Positions 39,078 to 48,828 of a DNA stretch of 64,000 bases are shown here, piece after piece. The position numbers were made by a program, and so were the translations under genes. Location of the stretch: NCBI RefSeq assembly GCF_000826685.1, contig NZ_JROO01000001.1, positions 1 through 64,000 of the forward strand, given 5' to 3'. Positions within the stretch are counted from its first letter, which is position 1; every line of letters starts with the position of its first letter. Under the pieces are notes generated by a model. That model was not told where the DNA came from, searched no databases, and saw nothing but the letters and a program-made list of their open reading frames with translations. This DNA comes from Streptomonospora alba. Its GTDB lineage: Bacteria > Actinomycetota > Actinomycetes > Streptosporangiales > Streptosporangiaceae.

Positions 39078-40007
39078 TCAGCCGCTCTCGCGCCCTGCGC
39101 CGTCCGCGCCGCCCGGTTCCGCGGCGCTGTCGGCGTGCGCGGCGATCCTGGCGAAGGCCCCGATGTCCAGCGACTCCCCGCGGGCGCCCGGGTCGATGCC
39201 GGCGGCTCGCAGCACCCGCTCGGCCGCAGGCGCCGAGCCCGCCCAGCCTGCCAGCGCCGCACGCAGCGTCTTGCGCCGCTGCGCGAAGGCCGCGTCGACG
39301 ACGGCGAACACCGCACGGCGGTCGGGAAGCGCCCCCTCGGCGCCGACGGGCGGCGCGGTTCGGCGCCGCAGCGCGACGAGCCCGGAGCCGACGTTGGGCA
39401 CCGGCCAGAACACGCTGCGCCCGACCGACCCCGCCCTGCGCACCTCGGCGTACCAGGCCGCCTTGGCCGAGGGCGCCCCGTAGGTACGGCTGCCCGGCCC
39501 GGCGGCGAGCCGGTCGGCGACCTCCGCCTGGACCATGACCAGCACTCGGCGCAGGCTCGGCAGCCGCTCCAGCAGATGGAGCAGCACGGGGACGGCGACG
39601 TTGTAGGGCAGGTTGGCGACCAGCGCCGTGGGGGCGGGGCCGGGTATCTCGGTGATGCGCATCGCGTCGGCGGTGACCACGCGCAGCCGGTCGACGTGGG
39701 CGGGGCAGAACTCCTCCGCCGTCTTGGGCAGCGCATCGGCCAGGCGCGGATCGATCTCCACGGCCGTGACCGCGCGGACGTGGGGCAGCAGCGCGAGAGT
39801 CAGCGACCCGAGTCCGGGGCCGACCTCAAGCACCACGTCGTCGGCGCCCACCTCGGCCGTGCGCACGATGCGCCGCACGGTCCCGCCGTCGACGACGAAG
39901 TTCTGCCCGAGCGTCTTGGTCGGCCGCAGCCCTGTGCGCTCGGCCAGCCGCCGCACGTCGCCGGGTGTGAGCAGACGCGCATCGCCGGAGGAGTCGGATT
40001 CGGTCAC
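39078..40007 (-). CDS. ksgA: 16S rRNA (adenine-1518/1519-N6) dimethyltransferase
   Basis: About 309 residues. It dimethylates two adenines of helix 45 in ribosome maturation. Motifs are [25 protein letters not shown]-binding [16 protein letters not shown] and the catalytic [13 protein letters not shown]. The GTG at 40007 is preferred to the GTG at 40028 by comparison with family N-termini, though neither has a strong ribosome site. It converges with the kinase gene and lies near ispE, a common neighbour. Confidence 0.93.
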   Translation of the reverse strand: MTESDSSGDARLLTPGDVRRLAERTGLRPTKTLGQNFVVDGGTVRRIVRTAEVGADDVVLEVGPGLGSLTLALLPHVRAVTAVEIDPRLADALPKTAEEFCPAHVDRLRVVTADAMRITEIPGPAPTALVANLPYNVAVPVLLHLLERLPSLRRVLVMVQAEVADRLAAGPGSRTYGAPSAKAAWYAEVRRAGSVGRSVFWPVPNVGSGLVALRRRTAPPVGAEGALPDRRAVFAVVDAAFAQRRKTLRAALAGWAGSAPAAERVLRAAGIDPGARGESLDIGAFARIAAHADSAAEPGGADGAGRESG

Positions 40008-40134
40008 CGTAACATTCTGCCAGCACACGGTCCGGCCGCGCCGTGGAGCACCGGAGCGGGCGCCGCCCCGCCCTCGGCCTTCGACCCGCCGGATCGCCGG
40101 ATCGCCGGTTCCGGGAATCGGATTCCGACGCGGG

Positions 40135-41130
40135 TCACTCCTTGCGGGAGCGTCCCCGCTCGACGAGCTCCGCGCTCAGCACCGTGGTCTCAGGAGCCCG
40201 CTCGGCGTCGCCGATGCGGGCCAACAGCAGGTGGGCGGCCGTCGTGCCGACGTCGTAGGCCGGCTGGGAGACCACCGACAGCGGCGGGTCGACCAGCGTG
40301 GCCCATGACGCCTCGTCGAAGGCGACCACGCCCACGTCTCGTCCCGGCCGCAGTGCCAAGTCGCGCATGGTGTGCAGGACGCCGGTGGCCATGGAGCTGC
40401 TGGCCACCAGCAGGGCGTCGGGGCGCTCGGCGCCGTCCAGCATCCGGCGCGCGGCGGCGGCCGCTCCCTCCTCCTTGAACGGGGCGCGGCGCACCAGGTG
40501 AGGCGACGTGTCCATGCCCGCTTCGCGCAGGGCCTCGCGGTAGCCGGCGAGGCGGTCGTCGGCGGTGCGGATGCCCTCGGGGCCGGTGATGCACCCGACG
40601 CGGCCGTACCCCTGGGCGAGCAGGTGGCGCGTGGCCTCGGCGGCGGCCTGCCGGGAGTCGACGAGCACCGTGTCGGCGGGAGCGCCGGGCGCGGGGCGGT
40701 CGACGGCGACCATGGGCATGCCGTCGGCGCGCAGCAACTCGGTGTTGCGCTCGTCGCCGGTGCTGGAGATGATCACCCCGGCGGCGCGGTCCTGGACGGC
40801 CACCCGCACGTACTCGCGCTCCTTGCCGACGCTCTCGTCGGAATTGCACAGCAGCACCGAGTAGCCGCCGGCCCGGGCCACGTCCTCCACACCGCGTGCG
40901 ACCGCGGTGAAGAACGGATTCTCCACGTCGGAGATGACCAGGGCGACGACGTCGGTCTCCTGGCGGCGCAGGTTCCGAGCCAGGGCGTTGGGCCGGTAGT
41001 CCAGCGCCTCCGCGGCCCACAGCACACGCTCGGCCATCGCGGGATCGACCGTGGCCTTGCCGTTGAGCGCCCGCGAGGCCGTGGCCACGGACACCCCCGC
41101 ACGCGCCGCCACATCGCTGATGGTCGCCAT
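40135..41130 (-). CDS. LacI-family transcriptional regulator
   Basis: About 330 residues. The helix-turn-helix and hinge are [52 protein letters not shown], followed by a periplasmic-binding-protein-like effector domain ([14 protein letters not shown]...; [30 protein letters not shown]). ATG at 41130 has GAGGGAGCGGG upstream. A LacI-type palindrome lies 87-98 bases before the start. No sugar transporter or catabolic gene adjoins it, so the effector is unknown. Confidence 0.94.
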   Translation of the reverse strand: MATISDVAARAGVSVATASRALNGKATVDPAMAERVLWAAEALDYRPNALARNLRRQETDVVALVISDVENPFFTAVARGVEDVARAGGYSVLLCNSDESVGKEREYVRVAVQDRAAGVIISSTGDERNTELLRADGMPMVAVDRPAPGAPADTVLVDSRQAAAEATRHLLAQGYGRVGCITGPEGIRTADDRLAGYREALREAGMDTSPHLVRRAPFKEEGAAAAARRMLDGAERPDALLVASSSMATGVLHTMRDLALRPGRDVGVVAFDEASWATLVDPPLSVVSQPAYDVGTTAAHLLLARIGDAERAPETTVLSAELVERGRSRKE

Positions 41131-41216
41131 CACCCGCTCCCTCGTCCCGGAGCCTTCCGGGCCCGGCCGCCCCGTGGACCGAACCGCGCGCCGACGTACG
41201 CAGGCTCCCACACGAG

Positions 41217-41228
41217 CGTTTCGAAACG
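41217..41228. promoter_or_regulatory. LacI-type operator upstream of the LacI gene
   Basis: CGTTTCGAAACG is a perfect 12-base palindrome within GAGCGTTTCGAAACGAGTTC. The central C-G symmetry fits LacI/GalR-family operators. Its location upstream of the regulator predicts autoregulation. Confidence 0.65.
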
Positions 41229-41292
41229 AGTTCACCCGCGGTCGAGGGTGGCGGGCCGCCGGGCCTTCCGGCAGGCCCGCCACCACGCGGCC

Positions 41293-42822
41293 CTACGGAC
41301 TGCCGGTGATGTGGGGATCGTCGTCGGCCGCCTCTTCGGTGTAGGGGACGGGGACGACGGGAACGTGCTTGCCCACCGGATTGCCCGACCGGTTCTCGGT
41401 GAAGCTCAGGGTGCCGGTCGCGCCCCGGACCTCGTGCTGCTCGTTCAGCAGCAGCAGGTGCTCGCGGACCTCTTGGGGCGTCGGAGGGGCCTCCTGCCAC
41501 GGCTTGGTGATCCGGATCGCGTTGACGGTGATGGACATCGCGTCGTGGTAGGTGATGGCGTATCCGTTCTCCACTTCCGCGGGATCGCCGCTGACGAGGT
41601 CGCTGAATCGGGAGTGGAAATCGGCGAACCCGGCAGGCGCGTCCGGGGCGCCGTCCTGCCCCCATCGGGGGTCGGCGCCGGTGGCGTTGAGGAGGGTGAT
41701 GTTGCCTTCCCGCAGCGTGGAGAGGTCTTCGTCGTCCCAGGGGTACTCCCCGATCTCCGCGAAGAGCACGGAGATCGGCTCGGACCGGCAGACGCGTTCG
41801 CTCAACGCGTCCAGGAAGACACGCAGGTCGGTCGCGCGACCGGCGAAGAGGACCATGTCGGGGCCTGCCGAGCAGATGTTCTGTGTGACGGGATAGAAGA
41901 CGTTCACCCCGCCTTCGGCTATCGAGTGCCCGGCGAACGGCTGGTCGGGGAAGGCGATGTGGTCGCTGAGCCGGTTGCGGTAGGCCTTCCGCAGGGAGGT
42001 GACGAACAGGTCCTCGGGGACGCGGTCGTAGACCATGATCGCCGTTTCCAGATCGTCCCGGCCCTGCAGATAGCGATCGAGCGCGGTGGCGAAGTCGGTG
42101 TTGCTCGGCGCCGTCCTGATGAGGCCGGGGATGCTGCCGTGGTCGAGCCCGTCCGCGGTCGTGGCCCCGGTGATGATCGGAATCCCGTTCTCGGACAGCC
42201 GCTGCGCCGCCTGCTCGGTGCGCGTCGTGCTCAGTGCCTGGCCCATCACAGCGACCAACGGGGGATCTTCCTCGGTCATCTCCTCGATCCGGGCCACCGG
42301 GACCTCCCACTGCTTCTGCCGAGTCCCCTCGTTGGCGAGGTAGAGCTGGACCAGCGGCTTCTGGTCGCCCAGCTCCCTGGTGCGGTTCGCCCGGTGCAGT
42401 GCCACGTAGGCGCCTTCCAGCGCGTTGCGCACCTGGTCGGGGGCGATCGCCGTGCGCTCGGAGGCGGTCAGCGGCGCCAGCAGCGCCACCCGTACCAGCG
42501 AACGGTCCTCTTGGGCGGCTTTCTCCGCCGCCCACTGGTTCTCGTCCACGATGTCCTTCTGGACCGCGCTCAGGTGGGGAGCGAATTCGAAGGACCCGTC
42601 GGTGACCCCGACGCACTCGCCGCCGACGTGGCGTACCCCGTTCCCCATCCCTCCGCAGCGCAGATCGGGCACCCCCCACCACACGGCGCCTGCGACGAGT
42701 GCGAGCACCGCGCCGGCCGCCGCCCATGCCAGGATGCGGCGCTTGCGCCGCATCGCCCCCACAGGCGATGGGCTCGCGATACCTCCCGAGTCGGCGTGCT
42801 GGGCCGTACTCTCCTGTGACAC
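41293..42822 (-). CDS. Membrane-anchored periplasmic-binding-protein-fold receptor (type 1, Leu/Ile/Val-binding-like)
   Basis: About 509 residues. A short cytoplasmic N-terminus with RRKRR is followed by one membrane helix (about 29-50) and a large extracytoplasmic domain resembling branched-chain amino-acid binding proteins and related receptors (VRVALLAPLT; AIMVYDRVPEDLFVTSLRKAYRNRL; ENGYAITYHDAMSITVNAI). The pattern PLVAVMGQALSTTRTEQAAQRLSENGIPIITGATTADGL is typical of the first lobe. No permease or ABC ATPase is nearby. GTG follows GAGGAGGGA and lies 51 bases after the STAND-like ATPase gene, implying a two-gene unit. It is probably a ligand sensor rather than a transport component. Confidence 0.72.
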   Translation of the reverse strand: MSQESTAQHADSGGIASPSPVGAMRRKRRILAWAAAGAVLALVAGAVWWGVPDLRCGGMGNGVRHVGGECVGVTDGSFEFAPHLSAVQKDIVDENQWAAEKAAQEDRSLVRVALLAPLTASERTAIAPDQVRNALEGAYVALHRANRTRELGDQKPLVQLYLANEGTRQKQWEVPVARIEEMTEEDPPLVAVMGQALSTTRTEQAAQRLSENGIPIITGATTADGLDHGSIPGLIRTAPSNTDFATALDRYLQGRDDLETAIMVYDRVPEDLFVTSLRKAYRNRLSDHIAFPDQPFAGHSIAEGGVNVFYPVTQNICSAGPDMVLFAGRATDLRVFLDALSERVCRSEPISVLFAEIGEYPWDDEDLSTLREGNITLLNATGADPRWGQDGAPDAPAGFADFHSRFSDLVSGDPAEVENGYAITYHDAMSITVNAIRITKPWQEAPPTPQEVREHLLLLNEQHEVRGATGTLSFTENRSGNPVGKHVPVVPVPYTEEAADDDPHITGSP

Positions 42823-42873
42823 GTGTCCCTCCTCGGTTCGGCTGCCCTGTCGCGGCGGCTGACGGCCTGCCGA

Positions 42874-44778
42874 CTAGCTCTTCCAGTCCTGGGCGAGTGC
42901 GTCGTGCCGGTCGGCCTCCTCGAACAGGCCCACCGGGCGCGCGGAGCGGGTGGCAAGCTCCCTGAGATCGTTGGCGATCCAGGTGTGCAGGTAGTAGCGG
43001 TCGACCGCGGTTCCGGGGTCGCCGGCGATCCACATGCCGACGGTGACGCGGGCGACGGTGGGAAGGTGGCCGGGTTCCGCGTCCGCCACCTGTCCGGCCA
43101 GTTCGATCTGCAGCTCGTGCGGGGACGGCGGGGCGTGCGCGTCAGCGGCACGGGGAACGGTCGTGACGGCATGCAGCTGATCGAGCCAGGGCCGGGCGTC
43201 GCCGGTGTGGGGCAGGCTCTCGGCGAGTCCGCGGACGCACGCGGCGACGTCGCCGACCCCCAAAGCGTGGTAGAGCTCGCCGACGGTGTCGCCGCTCGTT
43301 CGGCAGCGGTCCCGCAGTTCGCGGCGCAACCGGGGCACGGTGTCGTCGCCGTGCCGATAGGACCAGCGCAGCAGCAGCCAGCGCAGGAGAGCCCGGTCCC
43401 CGGTCGTGGCGCCCTCGTGCCACAGGCACGACCGCCACAGTGCTTCCGCGCCGAGCAACGCGCCCTCCAGGCGCTCCGAGATGATCCACGCGGCGTCGTC
43501 GGCGCTGCGGGCGACGGCGAGCGCGGCCAGCGTCGCCAGCAGCGCGTCGTCCACGGGCACGGCCTCGGGCAGGTCCGGAACACTGCGCAGCAGGTCCTCA
43601 CGCAGACGCTGCTCGACCAGGACCCCCGGCTTGCCCTCCGCGGCACTCCGGGGGTCCTCCTGGGCCAGCAGCGCGCCGGCTCCCTCCCGGACGGCCGACG
43701 GCCATGTCGCCGCGGCCTCCAGCATCAGCGCCGTCGAGCCCGGGTGGCCGCCAGTGAGTCCGTGGACCAGGGGTGCGACGCGGTGGTCCACCCCTCCGGG
43801 CAGCTCCGGCCGCGCCAGCTCCTCGGTCTCGCCGGGGGTGAGCTCCCTCAACGGCACGACTCGTATGTGCTCGTTGGCATGGCGTTCGCTCGCCTGCCGG
43901 GCCGTGGCCGCGGCCACCAGGGGCACCGCACGCGGCTTGTGGCCGATCGCCCGCAGGTAGTGGCGCCGGAAGCGTTCACCGAGCTCGGAGTCGATGTTGT
44001 CCAGCAGCACGACGCAGTCATACATGCCCGGCTTGGAGCGGATGCCGTGGCTGAATGCCGCACGCAGGTCGGCGAGGAACGCCTCGGTGAGCAAGCCCTC
44101 CACGGCCTCGCGGTTCTCCCGGTCGTCGAGATTGCCGGCGCGGCGGTTGAGCGCCCCGAGGACTCTCATGGGGTCCGCCGTGTGTTCCCGGTCCTGGTGC
44201 CCGTACCAGCGGTACGGCTCACCCAGCAGGAAGGAGCTCCCGGCCTCACGCGAGGTGACGTAGTCGACGCCGAGCGACGCCAGCGCTCCGAAGGTGGGCC
44301 GCAGCGGCGCGGGGACGCCCAGGAGGCCGGCGAGGTCTCCGGCGCTGGCCCGGGTGAATTCCCAGACCTTGTCGTATCCGCGGTTCCTGCGAAGCACGTC
44401 GATCATCGTGCGCCGCGCCTTGTCGGGGTCGGAGACGTCGACGTCCTCGCTCATCGCCAGCAGCCCGACGACGAGCCGGTGGAACCGCAATCGGCCGTAG
44501 CCCGGGCATCTCCGTCCCAGTTCGAACGCGAGAGCCGAAAGCACCTCCGGCAGCCCGGCGTTCTTTTCCACCCGGCCGAAGTCGAAATGCGCGTACGGCA
44601 CGACCTGATCGATCTCCGCCGCGAGCTTGTTCAGCAGTGCCGTCTTTCCACTGCCACCCGTTCCCGTGAACAGGAGAAAGGCGGGCTGCTCTGCGGATCC
44701 GCTCCTGGTGATGCATTCTTCGAGTGCCTCGACCGCCTCCTGGCGGCCGAGGATCCGACCGGTACTTCCGGTGAGCAC
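42874..44778 (-). CDS. STAND-like P-loop ATPase (AAA_16/NACHT-related)
   Basis: About 634 residues. The N-terminal NTPase begins GRILGRQEAVEALEECI with Walker A TGTGGSGKTALLNKL (about 38-52) and Walker B YDCVVLLDNIDSE (about 254-266), then a helical region (ELTPGETEELARPELPGG...LVHGLTGGHPGSTALML) typical of the winged-helix part of STAND ATPases. The C-terminal 250 residues are helix-rich, TPR-like, without a recognised enzymatic effector. GTG at 44778 has GGAGGGGAG upstream. It precedes the receptor gene by 51 bases. The pairing suggests a signalling switch, and I do not know a named system with this architecture. Confidence 0.7.
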   Translation of the reverse strand: MLTGSTGRILGRQEAVEALEECITRSGSAEQPAFLLFTGTGGSGKTALLNKLAAEIDQVVPYAHFDFGRVEKNAGLPEVLSALAFELGRRCPGYGRLRFHRLVVGLLAMSEDVDVSDPDKARRTMIDVLRRNRGYDKVWEFTRASAGDLAGLLGVPAPLRPTFGALASLGVDYVTSREAGSSFLLGEPYRWYGHQDREHTADPMRVLGALNRRAGNLDDRENREAVEGLLTEAFLADLRAAFSHGIRSKPGMYDCVVLLDNIDSELGERFRRHYLRAIGHKPRAVPLVAAATARQASERHANEHIRVVPLRELTPGETEELARPELPGGVDHRVAPLVHGLTGGHPGSTALMLEAAATWPSAVREGAGALLAQEDPRSAAEGKPGVLVEQRLREDLLRSVPDLPEAVPVDDALLATLAALAVARSADDAAWIISERLEGALLGAEALWRSCLWHEGATTGDRALLRWLLLRWSYRHGDDTVPRLRRELRDRCRTSGDTVGELYHALGVGDVAACVRGLAESLPHTGDARPWLDQLHAVTTVPRAADAHAPPSPHELQIELAGQVADAEPGHLPTVARVTVGMWIAGDPGTAVDRYYLHTWIANDLRELATRSARPVGLFEEADRHDALAQDWKS

Positions 44779-45348
44779 TCAAACTCCCCTCCACCGCGCC
44801 CGGCGCCTGGACCGCAATCCCCTCGCCGACCGATGAGCCGGCGCCGGAGTGGGAACGGATGCGAGGTGGGCGCGCCGAGCTTGTTGCGGAAGTGTCCGAG
44901 GGAAATGCGGTGATCCGTGAATCCAGCCTGCCGCACCAGGACGGCCGTTGTGCGCGACTAGCGTGCAGGTTCAACGTGAATGTAGCAGTGGTTCCCTGCA
45001 CGCCTCAGCGAAAACGGAAAACAGATGACCGAAATCGGTGTGCACCCCGGGATACTGAACTCTGACTCCCGAGGCGCCCCGTGGTTCACACGAACACCGA
45101 GGATATTCTGTCCGCTATCGGAAACCGTCGGCACGTTTACCGACCCGATACCGCATCATCTGCGCTTCTGCGGGAAAGGCCGGCCACCCGACGCCTTCGC
45201 CGCCGCGAAGAGAATCGGATCCTCCTGTGGACCCACGTCGGACGAATGCGGTGCCGTCGGCGGCCGCATTCTGTGATCAAGGAGGTGTTCGGCGCCCGGA
45301 GCACGCGGTGAACCACCGGCGCGTTTTCCGCGGCGCGGCAAGGCGCGT
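44779..45348. other. Intergenic region upstream of the STAND ATPase gene
   Basis: About 570 bases with noticeably more A/T than the flanking genes, especially 44930-45150. It should hold the promoter of the two-gene receptor/ATPase unit. A loose inverted pair GTGCAGG/CCTGCAC flanks about 44960-45000. Short open frames here have no convincing start site or family match. Confidence 0.45.
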
Positions 45349-45702
45349 CTACCCGTCGCTCTCCGGCTGCCCCATGCGCTCCGGCGGCGCTTCGCCGTCC
45401 CAGGCGGCTCGGCGCATGTCGACTCGGTCGCCGCTCGGCCGCATGGGGGTGGCTTCCGCGGCGTAATGGGCCAGCGCCTCGACCTCGTGGCCGGAGGGCG
45501 GGCTGCCGTCGGCCCGGATGACGCGCCACCAGCAGACGGCGCCGCCCCAGGCCGACATCACCGCGCCGACCTGGCGAGGACCGGCCTCGCCCAGGTACTC
45601 GGCGATGTCGCCGTAGCTCATGACCCTGCCGGGCGGAATCGCCTCGACGACTTCGAGGACACGCTCCACATACGCGGTGGGGCGGCTGAACGCGTGCGGC
45701 AT
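45349..45702 (-). CDS. Alkyltransferase-like (ATL) DNA-binding protein
   Basis: About 117 residues matching the DNA-binding domain of O6-alkylguanine-DNA alkyltransferase (VLEVVEAIPPGRVMSYGDIAEYLGEAGPRQVGAVMSAWGG). At the active site, where alkyltransferases have PCHRV, this protein reads CWWRVIRADG. Tryptophan replaces the acceptor cysteine, which defines ATL proteins that flag alkylated bases for nucleotide excision repair. Start at ATG 45702; a GTG seven codons upstream is possible. Confidence 0.88.
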   Translation of the reverse strand: MPHAFSRPTAYVERVLEVVEAIPPGRVMSYGDIAEYLGEAGPRQVGAVMSAWGGAVCWWRVIRADGSPPSGHEVEALAHYAAEATPMRPSGDRVDMRRAAWDGEAPPERMGQPESDG

Positions 45703-45756
45703 GGGCCGATCGTAGTACCGCACAGGCCGACCCGGTCCTGGGGAGTCGGACGGCTT

Positions 45757-46140
45757 CTAGCTGCTGGGCTGCCGATCGACCGTGGGCTGCGGCGGGACGA
45801 TGCGGCGGTACATCGCGACGGAGCCCGGCAGCGTCACCAGTCCGGTGACCACCGCGACGGCGCCGGCGATCCACGCCGTCATGGCCGCGGACGGGGTGTC
45901 GGCGAAGCCGAACAGCCACGGCGTCGCGATCAGGAGCAGGCCCGTGACGACGGTGGCCGCCTCGGTGACGAACAGTTCCGGGTGGATGACGGCCAGGCAG
46001 GCCAGGAACACCAGAAGCACGCCGAGCAGGAACAGCATGGCCATGCCGATTCCCAGCAGGCCGTGCCAGGCGTGGCTGACGGAGACGGCCGTGCCCGCGA
46101 TAAGGGCCAGCCAGTCCGCCCACCTTCTGGCGTTTCGCAT
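45757..46140 (-). CDS. SPW-repeat integral membrane protein
   Basis: About 127 residues with four membrane helices in two repeated pairs. The second pair carries ATPWLFGFADT, matching the SPW(V/I)LGF signature, and the first keeps only a weak copy. ATG has a strong GGAGG-type site upstream. The function is unknown. Confidence 0.78.
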   Translation of the reverse strand: MRNARRWADWLALIAGTAVSVSHAWHGLLGIGMAMLFLLGVLLVFLACLAVIHPELFVTEAATVVTGLLLIATPWLFGFADTPSAAMTAWIAGAVAVVTGLVTLPGSVAMYRRIVPPQPTVDRQPSS

Positions 46141-46318
46141 TTCGCCCTACCTCCAGGCTCGTCGGGTGCCGCCGCGAGCATACCTACCCAGACGTGGGGC
46201 CGTAGGAACGGAGGCCGCCCCCTGTGGCTGCGGTGGAGTACGCGGCTCCGGAGGCGAAACGGGCCGCCGCGGCGCAGTGCCGCGGCGGCCCGGGAGCGTA
46301 TCGGCGCCGATAGCGGTC

Positions 46319-47479
46319 TCAGTAGGTGGGCAGGCTCGGGTCGACCTGGTTGACCCAGGCCAGCACGCCGCCGCCGACGTGGACGGCGCTGTCGAAGCCC
46401 GCGCCCTTGAGCGCACCGAGGGCCTCGGCCGAGCGCGCGCCCGACTTGCAGTGCAGGACGATGCGCTTGTCCTGCGGCAGCTTGCCGAACGCCTCGCCGC
46501 TGAGGAACTCCCCCTTGGGGATGAGCTCGGCGCCGGGGATGTTGACGATCTCGTACTCGTGCTTCTCACGGACGTCGACGAGGTGGAAGTCCTCGCCCTT
46601 GTCCATCATCTCCTTGAGCTCGCCCGCGGTGATGGTCGAGCCCTGGGCGGCACGCTCGGCCTCGTCGGAGACCTGGCCGCAGAACGCCTCGTAGTCGATG
46701 AGCTCGGTGATCGGCTCGCCCTCGGGGTCCTTGCGGACCTTGACCGTCTTCCAGCTCATCTCCAGGGCGTCGTAGATCATCAGGCGGCCGACCAGCGGTT
46801 CGCCGATGCCGCAGATCAGCTTGATGGCCTCGTTGACCATGACCGAGCCGATCGAGGCGCACAGCACGCCCAGAACTCCGCCCTCGGCGCAGGAGGGGAC
46901 CATCCCGGGCGGCGGGGGCTCGGGGTAGAGGTCGCGGTACTGCGGGCCGTACTCGTTCCAGAAGACGCTGACCTGACCGTCGAAGCGGAAGATCGAACCC
47001 CACACGTAGGGCTTGTTCAGCAGCACGCAGGCGTCGTTGACCAGGTAGCGGGTCGCGAAGTTGTCGGTTCCGTCGAGGACGAGATCGTAGCCCTCGAAGA
47101 TCTCCAGCGCGTTCTCGGAGTCGAGGTGCTCCTTGTGCAGGACGACCTTCGTGTTCGGGTTGATCTCCTCGATGCTCTCGCGCGCCGACTCGGCCTTGGG
47201 CTTGCCCACGTCGCTCTGCCCGTGGATGACCTGGCGCTGGAGGTTGGACTCGTCGACCTCGTCGAAGTCCACGACGCCCAGCGTGCCGACGCCGGCGGCG
47301 GCCAGGTAGAGCAGCGCGGGCGAGCCGAGCCCGCCGGCGCCCACCACGAGCACCTTGGCGTTCTTCAGACGCTTCTGACCGTCCATCCCCACATCGGGGA
47401 TGATCAGGTGGCGGGAATAGCGGCGAACCTCGTCGACGGTGAGCTCGTCGGCCGGTTCGACCAGCGGCGGCAGCGACAC
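46319..47479 (-). CDS. moeZ: Adenylyltransferase/sulfurtransferase MoeZ
   Basis: About 386 residues. The N-terminal E1-like domain has ATP-binding VLVVGAGGLGSPALLYLAAAGVG, CRxxR-like QRQVIHG and DGTDNFATRYLVND. The C-terminal rhodanese domain carries the active loop HCKSGARS. It adenylates and thiolates the C-terminal Gly-Gly of small sulfur carriers (MoaD, ThiS, CysO type). GTG at 47479 has GAGGAG upstream. The gene order with the TetR, ferritin-like and RhlE genes resembles the moeB1-rhlE region of mycobacteria. Confidence 0.95.
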   Translation of the reverse strand: MSLPPLVEPADELTVDEVRRYSRHLIIPDVGMDGQKRLKNAKVLVVGAGGLGSPALLYLAAAGVGTLGVVDFDEVDESNLQRQVIHGQSDVGKPKAESARESIEEINPNTKVVLHKEHLDSENALEIFEGYDLVLDGTDNFATRYLVNDACVLLNKPYVWGSIFRFDGQVSVFWNEYGPQYRDLYPEPPPPGMVPSCAEGGVLGVLCASIGSVMVNEAIKLICGIGEPLVGRLMIYDALEMSWKTVKVRKDPEGEPITELIDYEAFCGQVSDEAERAAQGSTITAGELKEMMDKGEDFHLVDVREKHEYEIVNIPGAELIPKGEFLSGEAFGKLPQDKRIVLHCKSGARSAEALGALKGAGFDSAVHVGGGVLAWVNQVDPSLPTY

Positions 47480-47659
47480 AGCAGCTCCTCAGCATTCCTC
47501 ATCGATGTCACGTCCCCGGGGCGTCGCCGGGTGAACGCGGGTGTTTACGGGCACGTGACGAGCTTGCATTCATAGCCAACCTACGGGGCGGGGTTTCGCA
47601 TTCCCGCCGCGGGCCGAGCGTTCCCTCCGCCTTCGTCACTCCGGCCCGAGCCGACCGCC

Positions 47660-48610
47660 TTAGGGGGCCGCAGCCTCCTGCTCCCCGCGCGACCGGGCCG
47701 AACCCCTGCTGTCGACGCTGCGCAGGAAGGTGCGTACCTCGCGCCCCACGCGCTCGGGGTACTCCATCATCGCCACGTGGCCGGTCTCGGGCATCAGCAC
47801 CAGCCGGCTGCGGGGGAAGGCGCGCGCGGCCCGGGCCGCCATGCGCGGGTCCACGAATCTGTCGCCTGTGGCATAGATCAGCAGTACCGGACACCGCACC
47901 CGCGAGGCCTGCTGCCACAACGAGCGGTAGCCGCACCGCAGGTACTCGGCGACCATCCCGCGAAGCGAGCGCAGGACCGCGGTCGTGGCGTGGGGGTGGG
48001 TATCGCGCTCGCGCTCGGCCTCCAGCGCCTCCATGACGCGCCGCGTCGGCACCGAGGAGGGGTCGTAGTAGGTGGTGGCGAACATGTCCTGCACGCGGAC
48101 CTCGGGTGGGCGGCGCTGCATCAGCGCGTAGGCCGCCGGGCCCAGCAACGGGAACAGCGATGCCGCCATCTGGTAGGGCACCAGGCGCGGGCGCAGGTCG
48201 GGCAGCGCCGGGGAGACCAGGGTGAGCGACTTCACCAGGTCGGGGCGTTCGGCCGCCACGCGCACGGCCGCGGCGCCGCCCATGGAGTTGCCGATCAGGT
48301 GAACGGGCTCCCCTCCGGCGGCGATCAGCCGGGCGACGGTGCCGGAGTGGCCGTCGACGCTGTAGTCCTCGCCCGGCGGCGGCGGTGAGCTTCCGAAACC
48401 GGGCAGGTCCAGCGCCTCGCCGGCCCACTCGGTGCACAGGACGCCCATCAGGTCCGTCCAGTTGGTGGAGTCGCCGCCGAGCCCGTGGACGTAGAGCGCC
48501 CGGGGCCGCGTGCCGAGGGGAGCGGGGCAGGAGTCGCTGCGGACGAAGACCTGCCGCCCTTCTCCCAGATCGACGTGCTCGCCCGGCCAGGGGTCGATGG
48601 GCTCCGCCAT
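47660..48610 (-). CDS. Alpha/beta-hydrolase
   Basis: About 316 residues. The fold is shown by LYVHGLGGDSTNWTDL, the nucleophile elbow LIGNSMGGAAAV (Ser about 135), YATGDRFVDPRMA (acid region) and the catalytic His in ETGHVAMMEYPERV. No signal peptide. ATG at 48610 follows AGGAGG at ideal spacing; the longer open frame upstream overlaps the divergent small gene's promoter and lacks support. The substrate is unknown. Confidence 0.85.
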   Translation of the reverse strand: MAEPIDPWPGEHVDLGEGRQVFVRSDSCPAPLGTRPRALYVHGLGGDSTNWTDLMGVLCTEWAGEALDLPGFGSSPPPPGEDYSVDGHSGTVARLIAAGGEPVHLIGNSMGGAAAVRVAAERPDLVKSLTLVSPALPDLRPRLVPYQMAASLFPLLGPAAYALMQRRPPEVRVQDMFATTYYDPSSVPTRRVMEALEAERERDTHPHATTAVLRSLRGMVAEYLRCGYRSLWQQASRVRCPVLLIYATGDRFVDPRMAARAARAFPRSRLVLMPETGHVAMMEYPERVGREVRTFLRSVDSRGSARSRGEQEAAAP

Positions 48611-48828
48611 GGTGCGGCCTCCTGTGGATCGCCGGCGTGCGGGACTTCTCGTGCGGGAGTGCGGGGGCCCGCCCGGACACCCGCACGCGTCCATGCTCCA
48701 CACAGCGTGCGTATCCATGCAAGGCCGGGTAGAGGGGCCGCAGACCCGCGCTGGCGCGATCCGGCGTCGGCGGCCCAGTACCTTGGGCCGGTACCGTAGG
48801 CACGAACCGACTACGCAGGGGGAAAGCT

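Noticed and set aside
41293-42822. ABC-transporter substrate-binding protein for amino-acid uptake
   Set aside because: There is no permease or transport ATPase nearby, the membrane helix has no cleavage or lipobox site, and it is paired with a STAND-like ATPase.
40190-43033. A 947-codon frame over the LacI regulator and receptor genes
   Set aside because: It is a +1/-1 shadow of both real genes and is dominated by Arg/Gly/Pro.
45081-45311. Small ORF in the A/T-richer gap before the ATL gene
   Set aside because: It has no ribosome site and no family resemblance, and its codon use is unlike the neighbours.
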